Below are positions 15,824 to 26,407 of a DNA stretch of 27,378 nucleotides, one piece after another. The position numbers and the translations under genes were made by a program. Origin of the DNA: CAVTWS01 sp964390555 (lineage in GTDB: Bacteria > Actinomycetota > Acidimicrobiia > Acidimicrobiales > SHLQ01); assembly GCA_964390555.1 (NCBI GenBank), contig CAYMJU010000040.1, positions 1 to 27,378 of the forward strand, read 5' to 3'. The notes below the pieces were generated by a model. It ran no database searches. It was not told the origin of the DNA and saw only the letters and a list, made by a program, of their open reading frames with translations. Position 1 is the stretch's first letter. Every line of letters begins with the position of its first letter.

Positions 15824-16300
15824 GTGCCCGAAGTGAGAGATGTCCGGTTCATCGACCTCGACGCCGCGACCCTCCACGAGATCCTTCGTTTGCGCAACGA
15901 GGTGTTCGTCGTCGAGCAGCAGAGCCCGTTCCACGACATCGACGGCCGCGACGCCGAGCCGACCACCCGCCACATCTGGCTCGACGACGGCGGCCAGGTG
16001 GTGAGCTACCTGCGGGTGGTCACCGAACCGGGCCGGTCGGCGCGGGTCGGTCGGGTCGCGACCCGTCACGACCGCCGGAGCCAGGGCCACGCGGCGCGCC
16101 TAATGCGAGCGGTCACGGCGAGCATCAAGGGCGCGCTCGTGCTCGACGCCCAGTCTCACCTGGCGACGTGGTACGAGCGCTACGGCTTTCGTACCAGCGG
16201 CCCCGAGTTCGACGAGGATGGCGTCGCCCACGTGCCGATGCGGCGACCGGCGGTCCGCGCCGCCTCAGCCGAATCGCGACCGCAGCGCCGCCCAGCCTGA
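15824..16300 (+). CDS. ElaA-like GNAT N-acetyltransferase
   Basis: The product, 158 residues from the GTG at 15824, is a GNAT-fold acetyltransferase of the ElaA type. The family's N-terminal pattern is clear: L-H-E-I-L-R-L-R-N-E-V-F-V-V-E-Q-Q-S-P-F-H-D-I-D-G-x-D. Later come R-V-A-T-R-H-D-R-R-S-Q-G-H-A, the acetyl-CoA pyrophosphate-binding loop, and W-Y-E-R-Y-G-F near the end. The acceptor is unknown. ATG codons at 15791 and 15794 would add 11 or 10 residues, and both are possible. The GTG is preferred because it follows a -10-like hexamer at leaderless spacing and gives the usual short N-terminus. It is divergent from the alpha/beta hydrolase and convergent with the PH-domain gene. Confidence 0.86.
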   Translation: MPEVRDVRFIDLDAATLHEILRLRNEVFVVEQQSPFHDIDGRDAEPTTRHIWLDDGGQVVSYLRVVTEPGRSARVGRVATRHDRRSQGHAARLMRAVTASIKGALVLDAQSHLATWYERYGFRTSGPEFDEDGVAHVPMRRPAVRAASAESRPQRRPA

Positions 16301-16335
16301 GCCACGCCGTGAGGTGCGGCGACCCGGCGACGCCG

Positions 16336-16989
16336 TCACATGCGCTTGAGGAGCTCCTGCTTCTTGGCCTCGAACTCGGCGTCGCTCAGCACGCCTTGGC
16401 GGCGGAGATTTTCGAGCTGCTGGATCTGCTCGGGGACACCGGCCTCGCGCGCCTCGCGCGGGGCCTGGGCGCCAGCGACGGCTTGACCCATGCGCTGGAG
16501 CCGACGCTCCTCGAACCGCTCCATCTGCCGGTAGATCTCGCCCTGGACCAGGCTGGGTTTGCGGACGTCGGTGAAGGTTTCCTTGCCGAACTCGCCCGCC
16601 GACTCGATCGACAAGTCGCCGGCGCCGAGCAACCGCTCGAACACCGACTGGCTGAAGAACACGGTGTTGATGCGGTCGAGCGGTATCTCGGTCCCGGATT
16701 TGGCGAAGACGCCGAGCCGTGAGATCACCCGCTCGTCGGTGACCACGAAGATCGTCGACCGCCACCTCGCGTAGTTGATGCCGAAGTAGACGAGGGCGAC
16801 GAGCACGGCCACGCCGGTGACGAGCCTCAGAGCATCGCCCCACCAGTCGTCGCCCTTGATCAGCACGACGAGGGCGACGATGACGGACACGGCCAGATAG
16901 GTCGATGCCGGCGCGATGTACCACCAGTGGGGGTTGAGGTCGAGGCGGACCTCTTCGTCCTTGGTCAGCAAGCTCTTGGGGAAGGCCAC
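16336..16989 (-). CDS. Bacterial PH-domain membrane protein with C-terminal SHOCT domain
   Basis: The 217-residue product has two transmembrane segments (about 24-45 and 53-71). A bPH2 (YdbS-like) domain follows (about 75-155), with W-R-S-T-I-F-V-V-T-D-E-R-V-I-S-R and I-P-L-D-R-I-N-T-V-F. A charged linker leads to a short SHOCT module (about 189-217: L-E-N-L-R-R-Q-G-V-L-S-D-A-E-F-E-A-K-K). SHOCT modules are thought to mediate oligomerisation or targeting; the cellular role of bPH2 proteins is mostly unknown. The start is the GTG at 16987-16989, with TAACAT exactly six bases upstream and no Shine-Dalgarno. It is convergent with the ElaA-like gene and upstream of nothing on the same strand within a coupling distance. 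Confidence 0.9.
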   Translation of the reverse strand: MAFPKSLLTKDEEVRLDLNPHWWYIAPASTYLAVSVIVALVVLIKGDDWWGDALRLVTGVAVLVALVYFGINYARWRSTIFVVTDERVISRLGVFAKSGTEIPLDRINTVFFSQSVFERLLGAGDLSIESAGEFGKETFTDVRKPSLVQGEIYRQMERFEERRLQRMGQAVAGAQAPREAREAGVPEQIQQLENLRRQGVLSDAEFEAKKQELLKRM

Positions 16990-16995
16990 GACGCG

Positions 16996-17001
16996 ATGTT
17001 A
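16996..17001 (-). promoter_or_regulatory. Candidate -10 (TAACAT) of the PH-domain gene, leaderless spacing
   Basis: On the minus strand TAACAT is followed by six bases and the GTG start at 16989. The spacing puts transcription start on the G of the start codon. No Shine-Dalgarno is present. Confidence 0.5.
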
Positions 17002-17035
17002 CATGGCCTCGACTCGTCGGGACGCGAAGGAGAGG

Positions 17036-17584
17036 TCACGTCGAACCGATTATCGAGGCGAGGCCGACGAGAACGAACGCTGCGGCGCCGATTCTCCTCA
17101 GGAAGTCGGGGCTCACCCGGGCGGCCAGCCACCCGCCGGCGAGCAGCGACAGCCCGACGACCGCCGACTCACCGACCGTCGCCCCGATCCACACCTCGAC
17201 GAGGCCGCGATCTGCCGCGAGCGACGCCGTACCGAGCATCGACTTGTCCCCCAGCTCGGCCGCGGCGAATGCCAGCACCAGTCGGGTCAGGTTCACCAGA
17301 CCGGCGGCTCCGCCCCGCTCCTCGTGGCGCCCCGTCCATGTGGTCCACGCAAAGGCGAGGAACAACAGGCCCGTACCGATGCCCACCGCCCGATCCGGGA
17401 GCAGGCGGTCCACAGCCGCTCCGGCGGTGGCCGCGACGGCTGCGAGCACGGCGACGGCCGCCGCCAGCGCGGCGAAGACGGCGAGCCTCCGGTGTCGGAC
17501 GCCGGCGCCTATGACGACTAGCTGGGTCTTGTCGCCGAGCTCGGCGAGAAAGATGACGCCGGCCGCGATCAGGGCATCGTTCAC
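17036..17584 (-). CDS. GDT1/TMEM165 (UPF0016) family cation exporter
   Basis: The 182-residue product is a small polytopic membrane protein with two copies of the family signature E-x-G-D-K-[T/S]: E-L-G-D-K-T-Q (15-21) and E-L-G-D-K-S-M (110-116). These acidic motifs line the ion path in an antiparallel two-repeat fold. Known bacterial members export Mn2+, and eukaryotic ones move Ca2+ or Mn2+; Mn2+ efflux is therefore likely here. The start is the GTG at 17582-17584, one base after the stop of the metallopeptidase gene, so the two are translationally coupled. No manganese riboswitch is visible upstream of the pair. Confidence 0.92.
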   Translation of the reverse strand: MNDALIAAGVIFLAELGDKTQLVVIGAGVRHRRLAVFAALAAAVAVLAAVAATAGAAVDRLLPDRAVGIGTGLLFLAFAWTTWTGRHEERGGAAGLVNLTRLVLAFAAAELGDKSMLGTASLAADRGLVEVWIGATVGESAVVGLSLLAGGWLAARVSPDFLRRIGAAAFVLVGLASIIGST

Positions 17585-17585
17585 G

Positions 17586-17933
17586 TCAGGCCCAACCGAG
17601 AGCCTCGAGGTGGTCGTCGTCGAACCCGAAGTGGTGGGCCAGCTCGTGCACGACCGTGACGAGGACCTCGTCGACGACGTCGTCGTGGTGGTCGCACGCT
17701 TCGCAGATGGCGAGCCGGTAGATCGAGATGCGGTCGGGCAGCACGAGCCCGCCGTAGTCGTCGCGCTCGGTCAGGGGAACGCCGTCATACAGGCCGAGCA
17801 GGTCGGGCTCGTCGGGGTGACGGTCCTCGACGACCACGACGACGTTGTCGATCAACGCCGCCAGCTCGGCCGGCAAGGCGTCGAGGGCGTCGGCGACGAG
17901 CCGCTCGAACCGCGCCGCCGGTACCTCGATCAC
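17586..17933 (-). CDS. Minimal zinc metallopeptidase (MMP-like, zincin fold)
   Basis: The 115-residue product belongs to the small actinobacterial metallopeptidase family with a minimal zincin fold. The zinc motif is H-E-L-A-H-H-F-G-F-D-D-D-H (His96, Glu97, His100, then an aspartate as likely third ligand). The region before it, L-G-L-Y-D-G-V-P-L-T-E-R and D-R-I-S-I-Y-R, is typical of the family. Physiological substrate is unknown. The start is the GTG at 17931-17933; GAACAT six bases upstream is a weak -10 candidate at leaderless spacing. It is coupled to the GDT1-like gene and divergent from uvrD2. Confidence 0.9.
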   Translation of the reverse strand: MIEVPAARFERLVADALDALPAELAALIDNVVVVVEDRHPDEPDLLGLYDGVPLTERDDYGGLVLPDRISIYRLAICEACDHHDDVVDEVLVTVVHELAHHFGFDDDHLEALGWA

Positions 17934-18033
17934 GCCGACATGTTCACACGCCCAGAACTCACCGTGCGTAAATGGCCGCGGACCCGAGCCCCCCGATCCC
18001 CCGTGGCACGGCCGAGCACTGTCCCAGCTGATC

Positions 18034-18047
18034 GGTAGGGTCCTACC
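18034..18047. promoter_or_regulatory. Palindrome containing the candidate uvrD2 -10 (TAGGGT)
   Basis: GGTAGG-GT-CCTACC is a 6-bp inverted repeat with a 2-base centre. It contains TAGGGT (18036-18041), eight bases before the uvrD2 ATG and without Shine-Dalgarno. It may be a leaderless promoter, an operator, or both. Confidence 0.4.
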
Positions 18048-18049
18048 CG

Positions 18050-20053
18050 ATGGATCCGGAGGGGCTGCTGGCCGACTTGAACGACGAGCAGCGGGCGGCG
18101 GTGACGAGCGAGCACGCGCCGTTGGCGATCATCGCCGGGGCCGGTTCGGGCAAGACCCGTGTGCTGACGCGCCGGGTGGCGTGGCAGGCGGCGACCGAGC
18201 GTATCGACCCGCGCCGGGCGCTCGTGTTGACCTTCACCCGCAAGGCCGCGGGCGAGCTGACCGACCGCTTGCGGGCCTTGGGCCTGCGCGATTCCGTGTC
18301 TGCGGGCACGTTCCACGCCGTCGCCTATGCCCAGCTCCGCCGCATGTGGGCTGACCAGAAGCGGCCGGCGCCGGAGTTGCTCGACCGCAAGCTCGGCGTG
18401 GTGGCGCGGGCACTCGGGTCGCGATCGTCGGACTCCGCCCTCGAGGTCGTGGGCGAGATCGAGTGGGCCAAGGCCCGGCTGGTCTCGCCCGACCGCTATC
18501 CGGCCGCGGCCGCCGAGGCTCGACGCCGACCATCGTGTGGTGTCGACGAGGTGGCGCGCGCGTTTCGCGGCTACGAGGAGCTGAAGCGCAAGCAGAAGCT
18601 CGTCGACTTCGACGACCTGCTGGCGTTGTGCCGGCACGCCCTCGACACCGATCTCGAGTTGGCCGCCGCCCAGCGGTGGCGGGTACGGCACTTGTTCGTC
18701 GACGAGTTCCAGGACGTCAACCCGCTCCAGTTCGCCCTGCTCCGAAGCTGGCTCGGCGACGGGGGCGACCTGTGCGTGGTCGGCGACCCTAACCAGGCGA
18801 TCTACGCCTGGAACGGGGCCGACGCCGACTTTCTCGCCCGCTTCGACGAGTGGTTCCCCGGCGGCGGAACGGCGAGGTTGCGGCGCAACCACCGGTCAAC
18901 CCCGCAGATTCTGCACCTGGCCGGTTCGGTGCTGCGTTCGGGCAAGGCGGTGGCCACCAGACCGGACGGGCCGATCCCCCAGATCCGTGGCTACGACGAC
19001 GAGTGGGCCGAAGCGCGCGGCATCACCCGCGCCCTTCGCGACCGGCATGCCCCCGGCGCCCGGTGGTCCGACCAGTCGGTGCTGGTCCGCACCAACGCTC
19101 AGGTCGAGGTGATCGAACAGGTCCTGCGTTCCTCGGGAATCCCGTGCCGCACCCGCGCCGGCTCGGGCTTGCTCGACCGGCCCGAGGTGGCGGCGATCCT
19201 GCGCCGCTGGCGCCGCGCCGACCGCGTGACGCTGGCCGCCGCTCTCACCGAACTGGGTACCGGCGTCGAGAGCGAGATCCGGCCCGACGACGAGGGTGAG
19301 GCGGCGTCCGACGGCGACGCCGAACGCCAGGCCAGCCTCGAAGCGCTCGAGCGCATCGCCCGTGACCACCTGGCCCTCGACCCCGAATGCTCCGCCTCGC
19401 GGTTCGTGGCGTTCCTGTCGGCATCGCGGGCCAGCGGGTTCGACGATCCGAACGCCGATGTCGTCGATCTGGCGACGTTCCATGCCGCCAAGGGCCTCGA
19501 ATGGAAGGTCGTGCATCTCGCCGGCATCGAGGAAGGGCTGGTGCCGATCAGCCACGCCAAGTCGACCGCCGAGCGGGCCGAAGAGCAGCGGTTGCTGTAC
19601 GTGGCGCTCACGAGGGCCGAGGACGAGGTGTCGATCAGCTTCGCCCGCTCACGAACCGTGGCGCGCCGCGAGCGTTCGCGGGAGCCGTCCCCGTGGCTCG
19701 ATCCGCTCGCCACCGCCGTGGCTGATCTCCGCGGGGTGAGCCGCCCCGTTGGCGATCGCGAATCGGTCGCCAACGTGCGTGACCAGCTGCGGAGTCGAGC
19801 GCGCCCGAGCGGTCGCGCGCCTGTCGACGAGACCGACCCGCTGCGCCAGGCCCTTCGCGAGTGGCGGCGGCTCACGGCCAAGGCCGCCGACGTGCCGGCG
19901 TATGTCGTGTTCGCCGACGCCACCCTCGACGACCTCGTCGCCCGAAGGCCGACGAGCGAGCGCACATTGCTCGATGTCACAGGACTCGGCCCGGTCAAGG
20001 TCACCCGCTACGGCGCCGACATTCTGGCCATGGTGCGCGACCACCAGACCTGA
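18050..20053 (+). CDS. uvrD2: UvrD2-type superfamily-1 DNA helicase with HRDC domain
   Basis: The 667-residue product is a 3'-5' SF1A helicase involved in DNA repair. Walker A A-G-A-G-S-G-K-T is at 29-36; motif Ia is L-T-F-T-R-K-A-A; Walker B is F-V-D-E-F-Q-D; V-V-G-D-P-N-Q-A-I-Y-A-W is motif III; and L-L-Y-V-A-L-T-R-A is motif VI. After the motor core comes an HRDC domain (about 602-667), the hallmark of mycobacterial UvrD2. The four-cysteine zinc motif that links core and HRDC in the mycobacterial protein is absent here; no CxxC occurs in the whole sequence. The ATG at 18050 follows a -10-like hexamer. The gene diverges from the metallopeptidase/GDT1 pair and converges with the exonuclease III gene. 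Confidence 0.94.
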   Translation: MDPEGLLADLNDEQRAAVTSEHAPLAIIAGAGSGKTRVLTRRVAWQAATERIDPRRALVLTFTRKAAGELTDRLRALGLRDSVSAGTFHAVAYAQLRRMWADQKRPAPELLDRKLGVVARALGSRSSDSALEVVGEIEWAKARLVSPDRYPAAAAEARRRPSCGVDEVARAFRGYEELKRKQKLVDFDDLLALCRHALDTDLELAAAQRWRVRHLFVDEFQDVNPLQFALLRSWLGDGGDLCVVGDPNQAIYAWNGADADFLARFDEWFPGGGTARLRRNHRSTPQILHLAGSVLRSGKAVATRPDGPIPQIRGYDDEWAEARGITRALRDRHAPGARWSDQSVLVRTNAQVEVIEQVLRSSGIPCRTRAGSGLLDRPEVAAILRRWRRADRVTLAAALTELGTGVESEIRPDDEGEAASDGDAERQASLEALERIARDHLALDPECSASRFVAFLSASRASGFDDPNADVVDLATFHAAKGLEWKVVHLAGIEEGLVPISHAKSTAERAEEQRLLYVALTRAEDEVSISFARSRTVARRERSREPSPWLDPLATAVADLRGVSRPVGDRESVANVRDQLRSRARPSGRAPVDETDPLRQALREWRRLTAKAADVPAYVVFADATLDDLVARRPTSERTLLDVTGLGPVKVTRYGADILAMVRDHQT

Positions 20054-20083
20054 TCACGCCGCCCGCATCGTGCTGACGATCGC

Positions 20084-20113
20084 GTTCTGTCCGCAGAACC
20101 GGCACACCGGTGT
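20084..20113. terminator. Possible bidirectional terminator between uvrD2 and the exonuclease gene
   Basis: The 96-base gap between these convergent genes holds a 6-bp stem (GTTCTG-TCCG-CAGAAC, 20084-20099) followed by the perfect palindrome ACACCGGTGT (20104-20113). There is no T-tract. Confidence 0.3.
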
Positions 20114-20149
20114 CAAGAGCCGCGGCCAGAACGGCGGGCGAGCGGCGGG

Positions 20150-20920
20150 TCAGGCCAAGTCGACGACAACGGGGGCGTGGTCGCTCGGCAGCTTGCCCTT
20201 TCGTTCGTTGCGGTCGACGACGATTCGCCGTACGCGCTCGGCCACCGTGGACGTGCCGGGCGCCAGGTCGATCCGCATGCCGCGCCGCTTGTGGAAATTG
20301 CCGTCGCGGTAGTCCCACCACGAGTAGCAACCGTCCGCGTCGTGGAGGCGCCGGAACAGGTCGACGAGGCCCCAGCCGGCGACGGCGGCCAGGGCGTCGC
20401 GCTCGTCGGGGCTGGTGTGGGTGGCACCCACGAACTCGGCCGGGTCCCACACGTCGCGATCGTCGGGCGCGATGTTGAAATCACCGAGCACCATCAGATC
20501 GCTGGCCGGGTCGGCGTTGGCGGTCAGGTCGACGTGCAGCCGGCCGAGCCAGTCGAGCTTGTAGGCGTAATGGTCGTTGTCGAGGGAGCGACCGTTCGGC
20601 ACGTACACCGATGCGATCCGCAGACCGCCGGCGGTGGCCCACACCACCCGGGCGTCGGGATCGGGATCTCGGCCATCGGCGAAGTCCGAGCGGGCGTCGC
20701 TCAGACCGACGCTGGACAAGATGGCCACCCCGTTCCACTGGCCTTGCCCGTAGTGCACCGAGTCGTACCCGAGGGCGGCGAACGTGAGAGCCGGGAAGGC
20801 GTCGTCAGCGAGCTTGGTCTCCTGGAGGCAAACCACGTCGGGCCGACGCCGCGCCAGCCAGGCCTCGACCCGTTCGAGTCGGGCGCCGAGCGAGTTCACG
20901 TTCCAGGTGGCGATACGCAC
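20150..20920 (-). CDS. xthA: Exodeoxyribonuclease III / AP endonuclease (EEP family)
   Basis: The 256-residue product is an exonuclease III-type nuclease of the endonuclease/exonuclease/phosphatase family, which cuts at abasic sites in base excision repair. It begins V-R-I-A-T-W-N-V-N-S with the metal/catalytic asparagine. Glu34 lies in L-Q-E-T-K, the Y-V-P-N-G segment is at 106-110, Asp147 and Asn149 are in G-D-F-N-I, and Asp247-His248 in S-D-H-A-P. W-D-Y-R-D-G-N-F-H-K-R-R-G-M-R-I-D is the usual DNA-binding segment. The GTG at 20918-20920 is the start, because the fold begins there and TACGTT sits six bases upstream. The frame stays open to 21127 but overlaps kgd. It diverges from kgd across 59 bases. 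Confidence 0.95.
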   Translation of the reverse strand: MRIATWNVNSLGARLERVEAWLARRRPDVVCLQETKLADDAFPALTFAALGYDSVHYGQGQWNGVAILSSVGLSDARSDFADGRDPDPDARVVWATAGGLRIASVYVPNGRSLDNDHYAYKLDWLGRLHVDLTANADPASDLMVLGDFNIAPDDRDVWDPAEFVGATHTSPDERDALAAVAGWGLVDLFRRLHDADGCYSWWDYRDGNFHKRRGMRIDLAPGTSTVAERVRRIVVDRNERKGKLPSDHAPVVVDLA

Positions 20921-20926
20921 GACCGG

Positions 20927-20932
20927 AACGTA
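20927..20932 (-). promoter_or_regulatory. Candidate -10 (TACGTT) of xthA, leaderless spacing
   Basis: On the minus strand TACGTT is followed by CCGGTC and the GTG at 20920: TANNNT-N6-GTG. There is no Shine-Dalgarno. It forms a back-to-back pair with the kgd promoter. Confidence 0.55.
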
Positions 20933-20967
20933 CCGCAGCTTGCGCGGCGTGTCCCGACCAGCGTTCC

Positions 20968-20973
20968 TACACT
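20968..20973 (+). promoter_or_regulatory. Candidate -10 (TACACT) of kgd, leaderless spacing
   Basis: TACACT is followed by GACCGG and the GTG at 20980: TANNNT-N6-GTG with no Shine-Dalgarno. A TTGCGC at 20940-20945 is too far away (22 bases) to be a normal -35. Confidence 0.55.
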
Positions 20974-20979
20974 GACCGG

Positions 20980-24618
<3,639 letters not shown>

Positions 24619-24631
24619 CACGCGCCGGGTC

Positions 24632-24637
24632 TAAGCT
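24632..24637 (+). promoter_or_regulatory. Candidate -10 (TAAGCT) of the selenoprotein gene, leaderless spacing
   Basis: TAAGCT is followed by CCGCCC and the ATG at 24644: TANNNT-N6-ATG. No Shine-Dalgarno is present. It lies in the 25-base gap after kgd and would give the redoxin gene its own promoter. Confidence 0.5.
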
Positions 24638-24643
24638 CCGCCC

Positions 24644-25684
24644 ATGACGCAGCTCACGGTCCTCCTCGACGGCAGCTCAGGCGGCGGAGCTCGCTCGGTG
24701 CCAGGTTCGCTCGAGCTCGGGCACGCGCTCGTCGAACCCGCCGACCTGGCCGAGGCCGTTGGTTGGGAGCTCAAGCCCGAGGGTCTTTGTCGCGCCGAGA
24801 TGTGCGTAGCGATCCGCGACCAGGCGAAGTTGCGGGTCGGCAACCGGCTCGACCTGCGCGAGGTTGCATCGGCGCTCGACCAGCCGATCCTGGTCACCGA
24901 CGACGACGCACTCGTCGTGCTCGGCGAGCCGCGAGATGCCCGCCAGCAGGCCCTCGTCGGCCACGTGGCGCCCGATTTCACCCTCCCCGACCTCGATGGC
25001 GCACTCCACTCGCTAGATGAGTGGACGGGCCGCAAGCGAATACTGTTCGCCTTCTCCAGTTGGTGAGGCTGCTACTGGGACCTGCCCGGGTGGCAGGCGT
25101 TGCAAGAGGAGCTCGGCGACACCGGCTTCACCGTGATAGCGGTGGCCATCGACCAAGACGTCGACAAGATCCGTGAGGGCGTCGTCGGGGCATCGCACCC
25201 GGTGCTCATCGACCGCGACCAGCTACTGCCGCAGCTCTACGCCTTCACCAACGTGCCGATGACCGTGTGGATCGACGAGGCCGGGCGCATCGTTCGCCCG
25301 AACAGCGGCATGTTCACGACCAACATGTTCAAGGAGTTCACCGGCATCGACGCCGAGGTGCAGCTCGATCTCGTGCGGGCGTGGGTACACGAGGGAGTCG
25401 TCGATCGGCCAGCCGACGCCGAGGAGTTCGCCGTCGCCGATCTGTCGCCCGACGAGGAGCAGGCACATCTCCACTACCGAGCCGCGCTGCACATGCACCG
25501 GCACGGCGACGACGGGCGCGCCGCGCATCACTTCGACCGAGCCGCCGAACTGGCGCCGTGGGATTTCACCATCCGCCGAGCCCAACTGCCGCTCCGCGGG
25601 GGCGACCCGTTCGGCCAGGAGTTTTTCGAGTTCTACCAGCCCTGGCTCGAGCTCGGCCGCCCCACCCACGGCTTCAGCACCTGA
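24644..25684 (+). CDS. Selenocysteine-containing redoxin (thioredoxin fold) with C-terminal TPR-like region
   Basis: One frame of 347 codons is interrupted only by TGA at 25064-25066 (residue 141). Before it, A-P-D-F-T-L-P-D-L-D-G and R-I-L-F-A-F-S-S-W are the first strands of an AhpC/TlpA-type redoxin. After it the same frame continues G-C-Y-W-D-L-P-G-W-Q, then T-V-I-A-V-A-I-D-Q-D, P-V-L-I-D-R and the cis-proline segment V-P-M-T-V-W-I-D-E-A-G. The TGA thus occupies the place of the catalytic cysteine in W-C-G-C and is read as selenocysteine, giving Trp-Sec-Gly-Cys. Residues 1-104 are of unknown function; about 265-300 looks TPR-like. TGA is an ordinary stop for many neighbours, so code reassignment is excluded. 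A downstream start after the TGA would lack the active site. A nonsense mutation is the alternative, but the SECIS-like hairpin argues against it. Confidence 0.85.
25064..25066 (+). other. In-frame TGA read as selenocysteine (residue 141)
   Basis: The codon lies between Ser-Ser-Trp and Gly-Cys at the active-site turn of the redoxin fold. It differs by one base from the cysteine codons TGC and TGT. Confidence 0.82.
25070..25104 (+). promoter_or_regulatory. Candidate bacterial SECIS hairpin
   Basis: The upper stem CCTGCC (25081-25086) pairs perfectly with GGCAGG (25092-25097) around the loop CGGGT, which contains GGT at 25089-25091. TGCTAC (25070-25075) can pair with GTTGCA (25099-25104), with one T-T mismatch, as a lower stem. 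The stem begins 14 bases after the TGA and the loop GGT lies 23-25 bases after it, close to the position in the E. coli fdhF element. The loop GGU is the part bound by SelB in known cases. Confidence 0.8.
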
Positions 25685-25798
25685 TCCTGCGACTTCGAGC
25701 CAGGCGATGCTCAGAACGCGCGCCACTAGGTGAACGTTCGATGTCAGATCGGTCTCGCTCGCCTGCTAGCGCAGTCGAGAAATGCCACTGTCACATTG

Positions 25799-25824
25799 GA
25801 GGGCTCGCCTAACGGCTCGCCCTC
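25799..25824. terminator. Bidirectional hairpin between the selenoprotein gene and the GTPase gene
   Basis: GAGGGC-TC-GCC-TAAC-GGC-TC-GCCCTC forms a 6-bp plus 3-bp stem with a symmetric TC internal loop. It lies between the convergent genes and ends at the GTPase stop codon. The T-tract is weak (CTTAG on the plus strand). The remaining bases of the 140-base gap show nothing else. Confidence 0.55.
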
Positions 25825-26397
25825 TTAGATGGCGCGGCGGACGCTGATGGCGTGCTGCACCAGCTCGACGAGGGTCGCCTTGGACGACGCTCGGTCCCGG
25901 GCGTCGACGGGGATGATCGGCACCTGGGCGGGTAGCGTCAACGCCTCACGCACAGCGTCGGGCTGGTGGACCAGCTCCCCATCGAAGCGGTTGAGCGCGA
26001 CGACATAGGGCACCTGGCGCTGCTCGAAGTAGTCGAGGGCGGCGAAGCAGTCGGTGAGTCGGCGGGTATCGACCAGCACGACGGCGCCGACGGCGCCCTT
26101 GCTCAACTCGTCCCACATGTACCAGAACCGGTCCTGGCCCGGTGTCCCGAACAGGTACAGCAGGGTCGCGTCGCCCAGTGTGATGCGCCCGAAGTCCATG
26201 GCGACGGTCGTGGTGGTCTTGCTCGTCACGTCGCCGCGGTTGTCGACGCCCACGCTCTGCATGGTCATCGGCGCCTCGGTCGTGAGGGGCGTGATCTCGG
26301 ACAAGGTGTCGACGAGGGTCGTCTTGCCGACGCCGAAGCCGCCGGCGACAACGATCTTCAACGACTTCTTGCGGACCATCGAGGTCGAGGTGGTCAT
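25825..26397 (-). CDS. Conservon GTPase (CvnD/MglA-like Ras-type small GTPase)
   Basis: The 190-residue product is a Ras-like small GTPase of the type encoded last in actinobacterial conservons. G1 is G-G-F-G-V-G-K-T-T (19-27). G3 is F-G-T-P-G-Q-D-R-F, with threonine and proline as in the CvnD/MglA group. A-L-N-R-F-D takes the place of the usual N-K-x-D, which is common in this group. In Streptomyces, Cvn proteins form a membrane-associated complex with a histidine-kinase-like CvnA, comparable to eukaryotic G-protein systems, and influence development or secondary metabolism; a signalling role is inferred here. The ATG at 26395-26397 follows the DUF742 stop by ten bases, with AAAGG as a weak Shine-Dalgarno. 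Confidence 0.93.
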   Translation of the reverse strand: MTTSTSMVRKKSLKIVVAGGFGVGKTTLVDTLSEITPLTTEAPMTMQSVGVDNRGDVTSKTTTTVAMDFGRITLGDATLLYLFGTPGQDRFWYMWDELSKGAVGAVVLVDTRRLTDCFAALDYFEQRQVPYVVALNRFDGELVHQPDAVREALTLPAQVPIIPVDARDRASSKATLVELVQHAISVRRAI

Positions 26398-26407
26398 GGC
26401 CGGCCTT

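Noticed and set aside
16990..17035. Manganese riboswitch (yybP-ykoY type) for the GDT1-like exporter
   Set aside because: This gap lies downstream of the exporter gene, and the one-base gap upstream of it leaves no room; no such structure is visible before the metallopeptidase gene either.
25064..25066. TGA as a simple nonsense mutation or sequencing error splitting a redoxin pseudogene
   Set aside because: The frame is unchanged and otherwise clean on both sides, the TGA is exactly at the catalytic cysteine position, and a GGT-loop hairpin follows at SECIS distance.
25100..25684. Separate downstream gene starting with TTG at 25100
   Set aside because: It would begin after the active site, inside the hairpin, with half a thioredoxin fold and no ribosome binding site or promoter.
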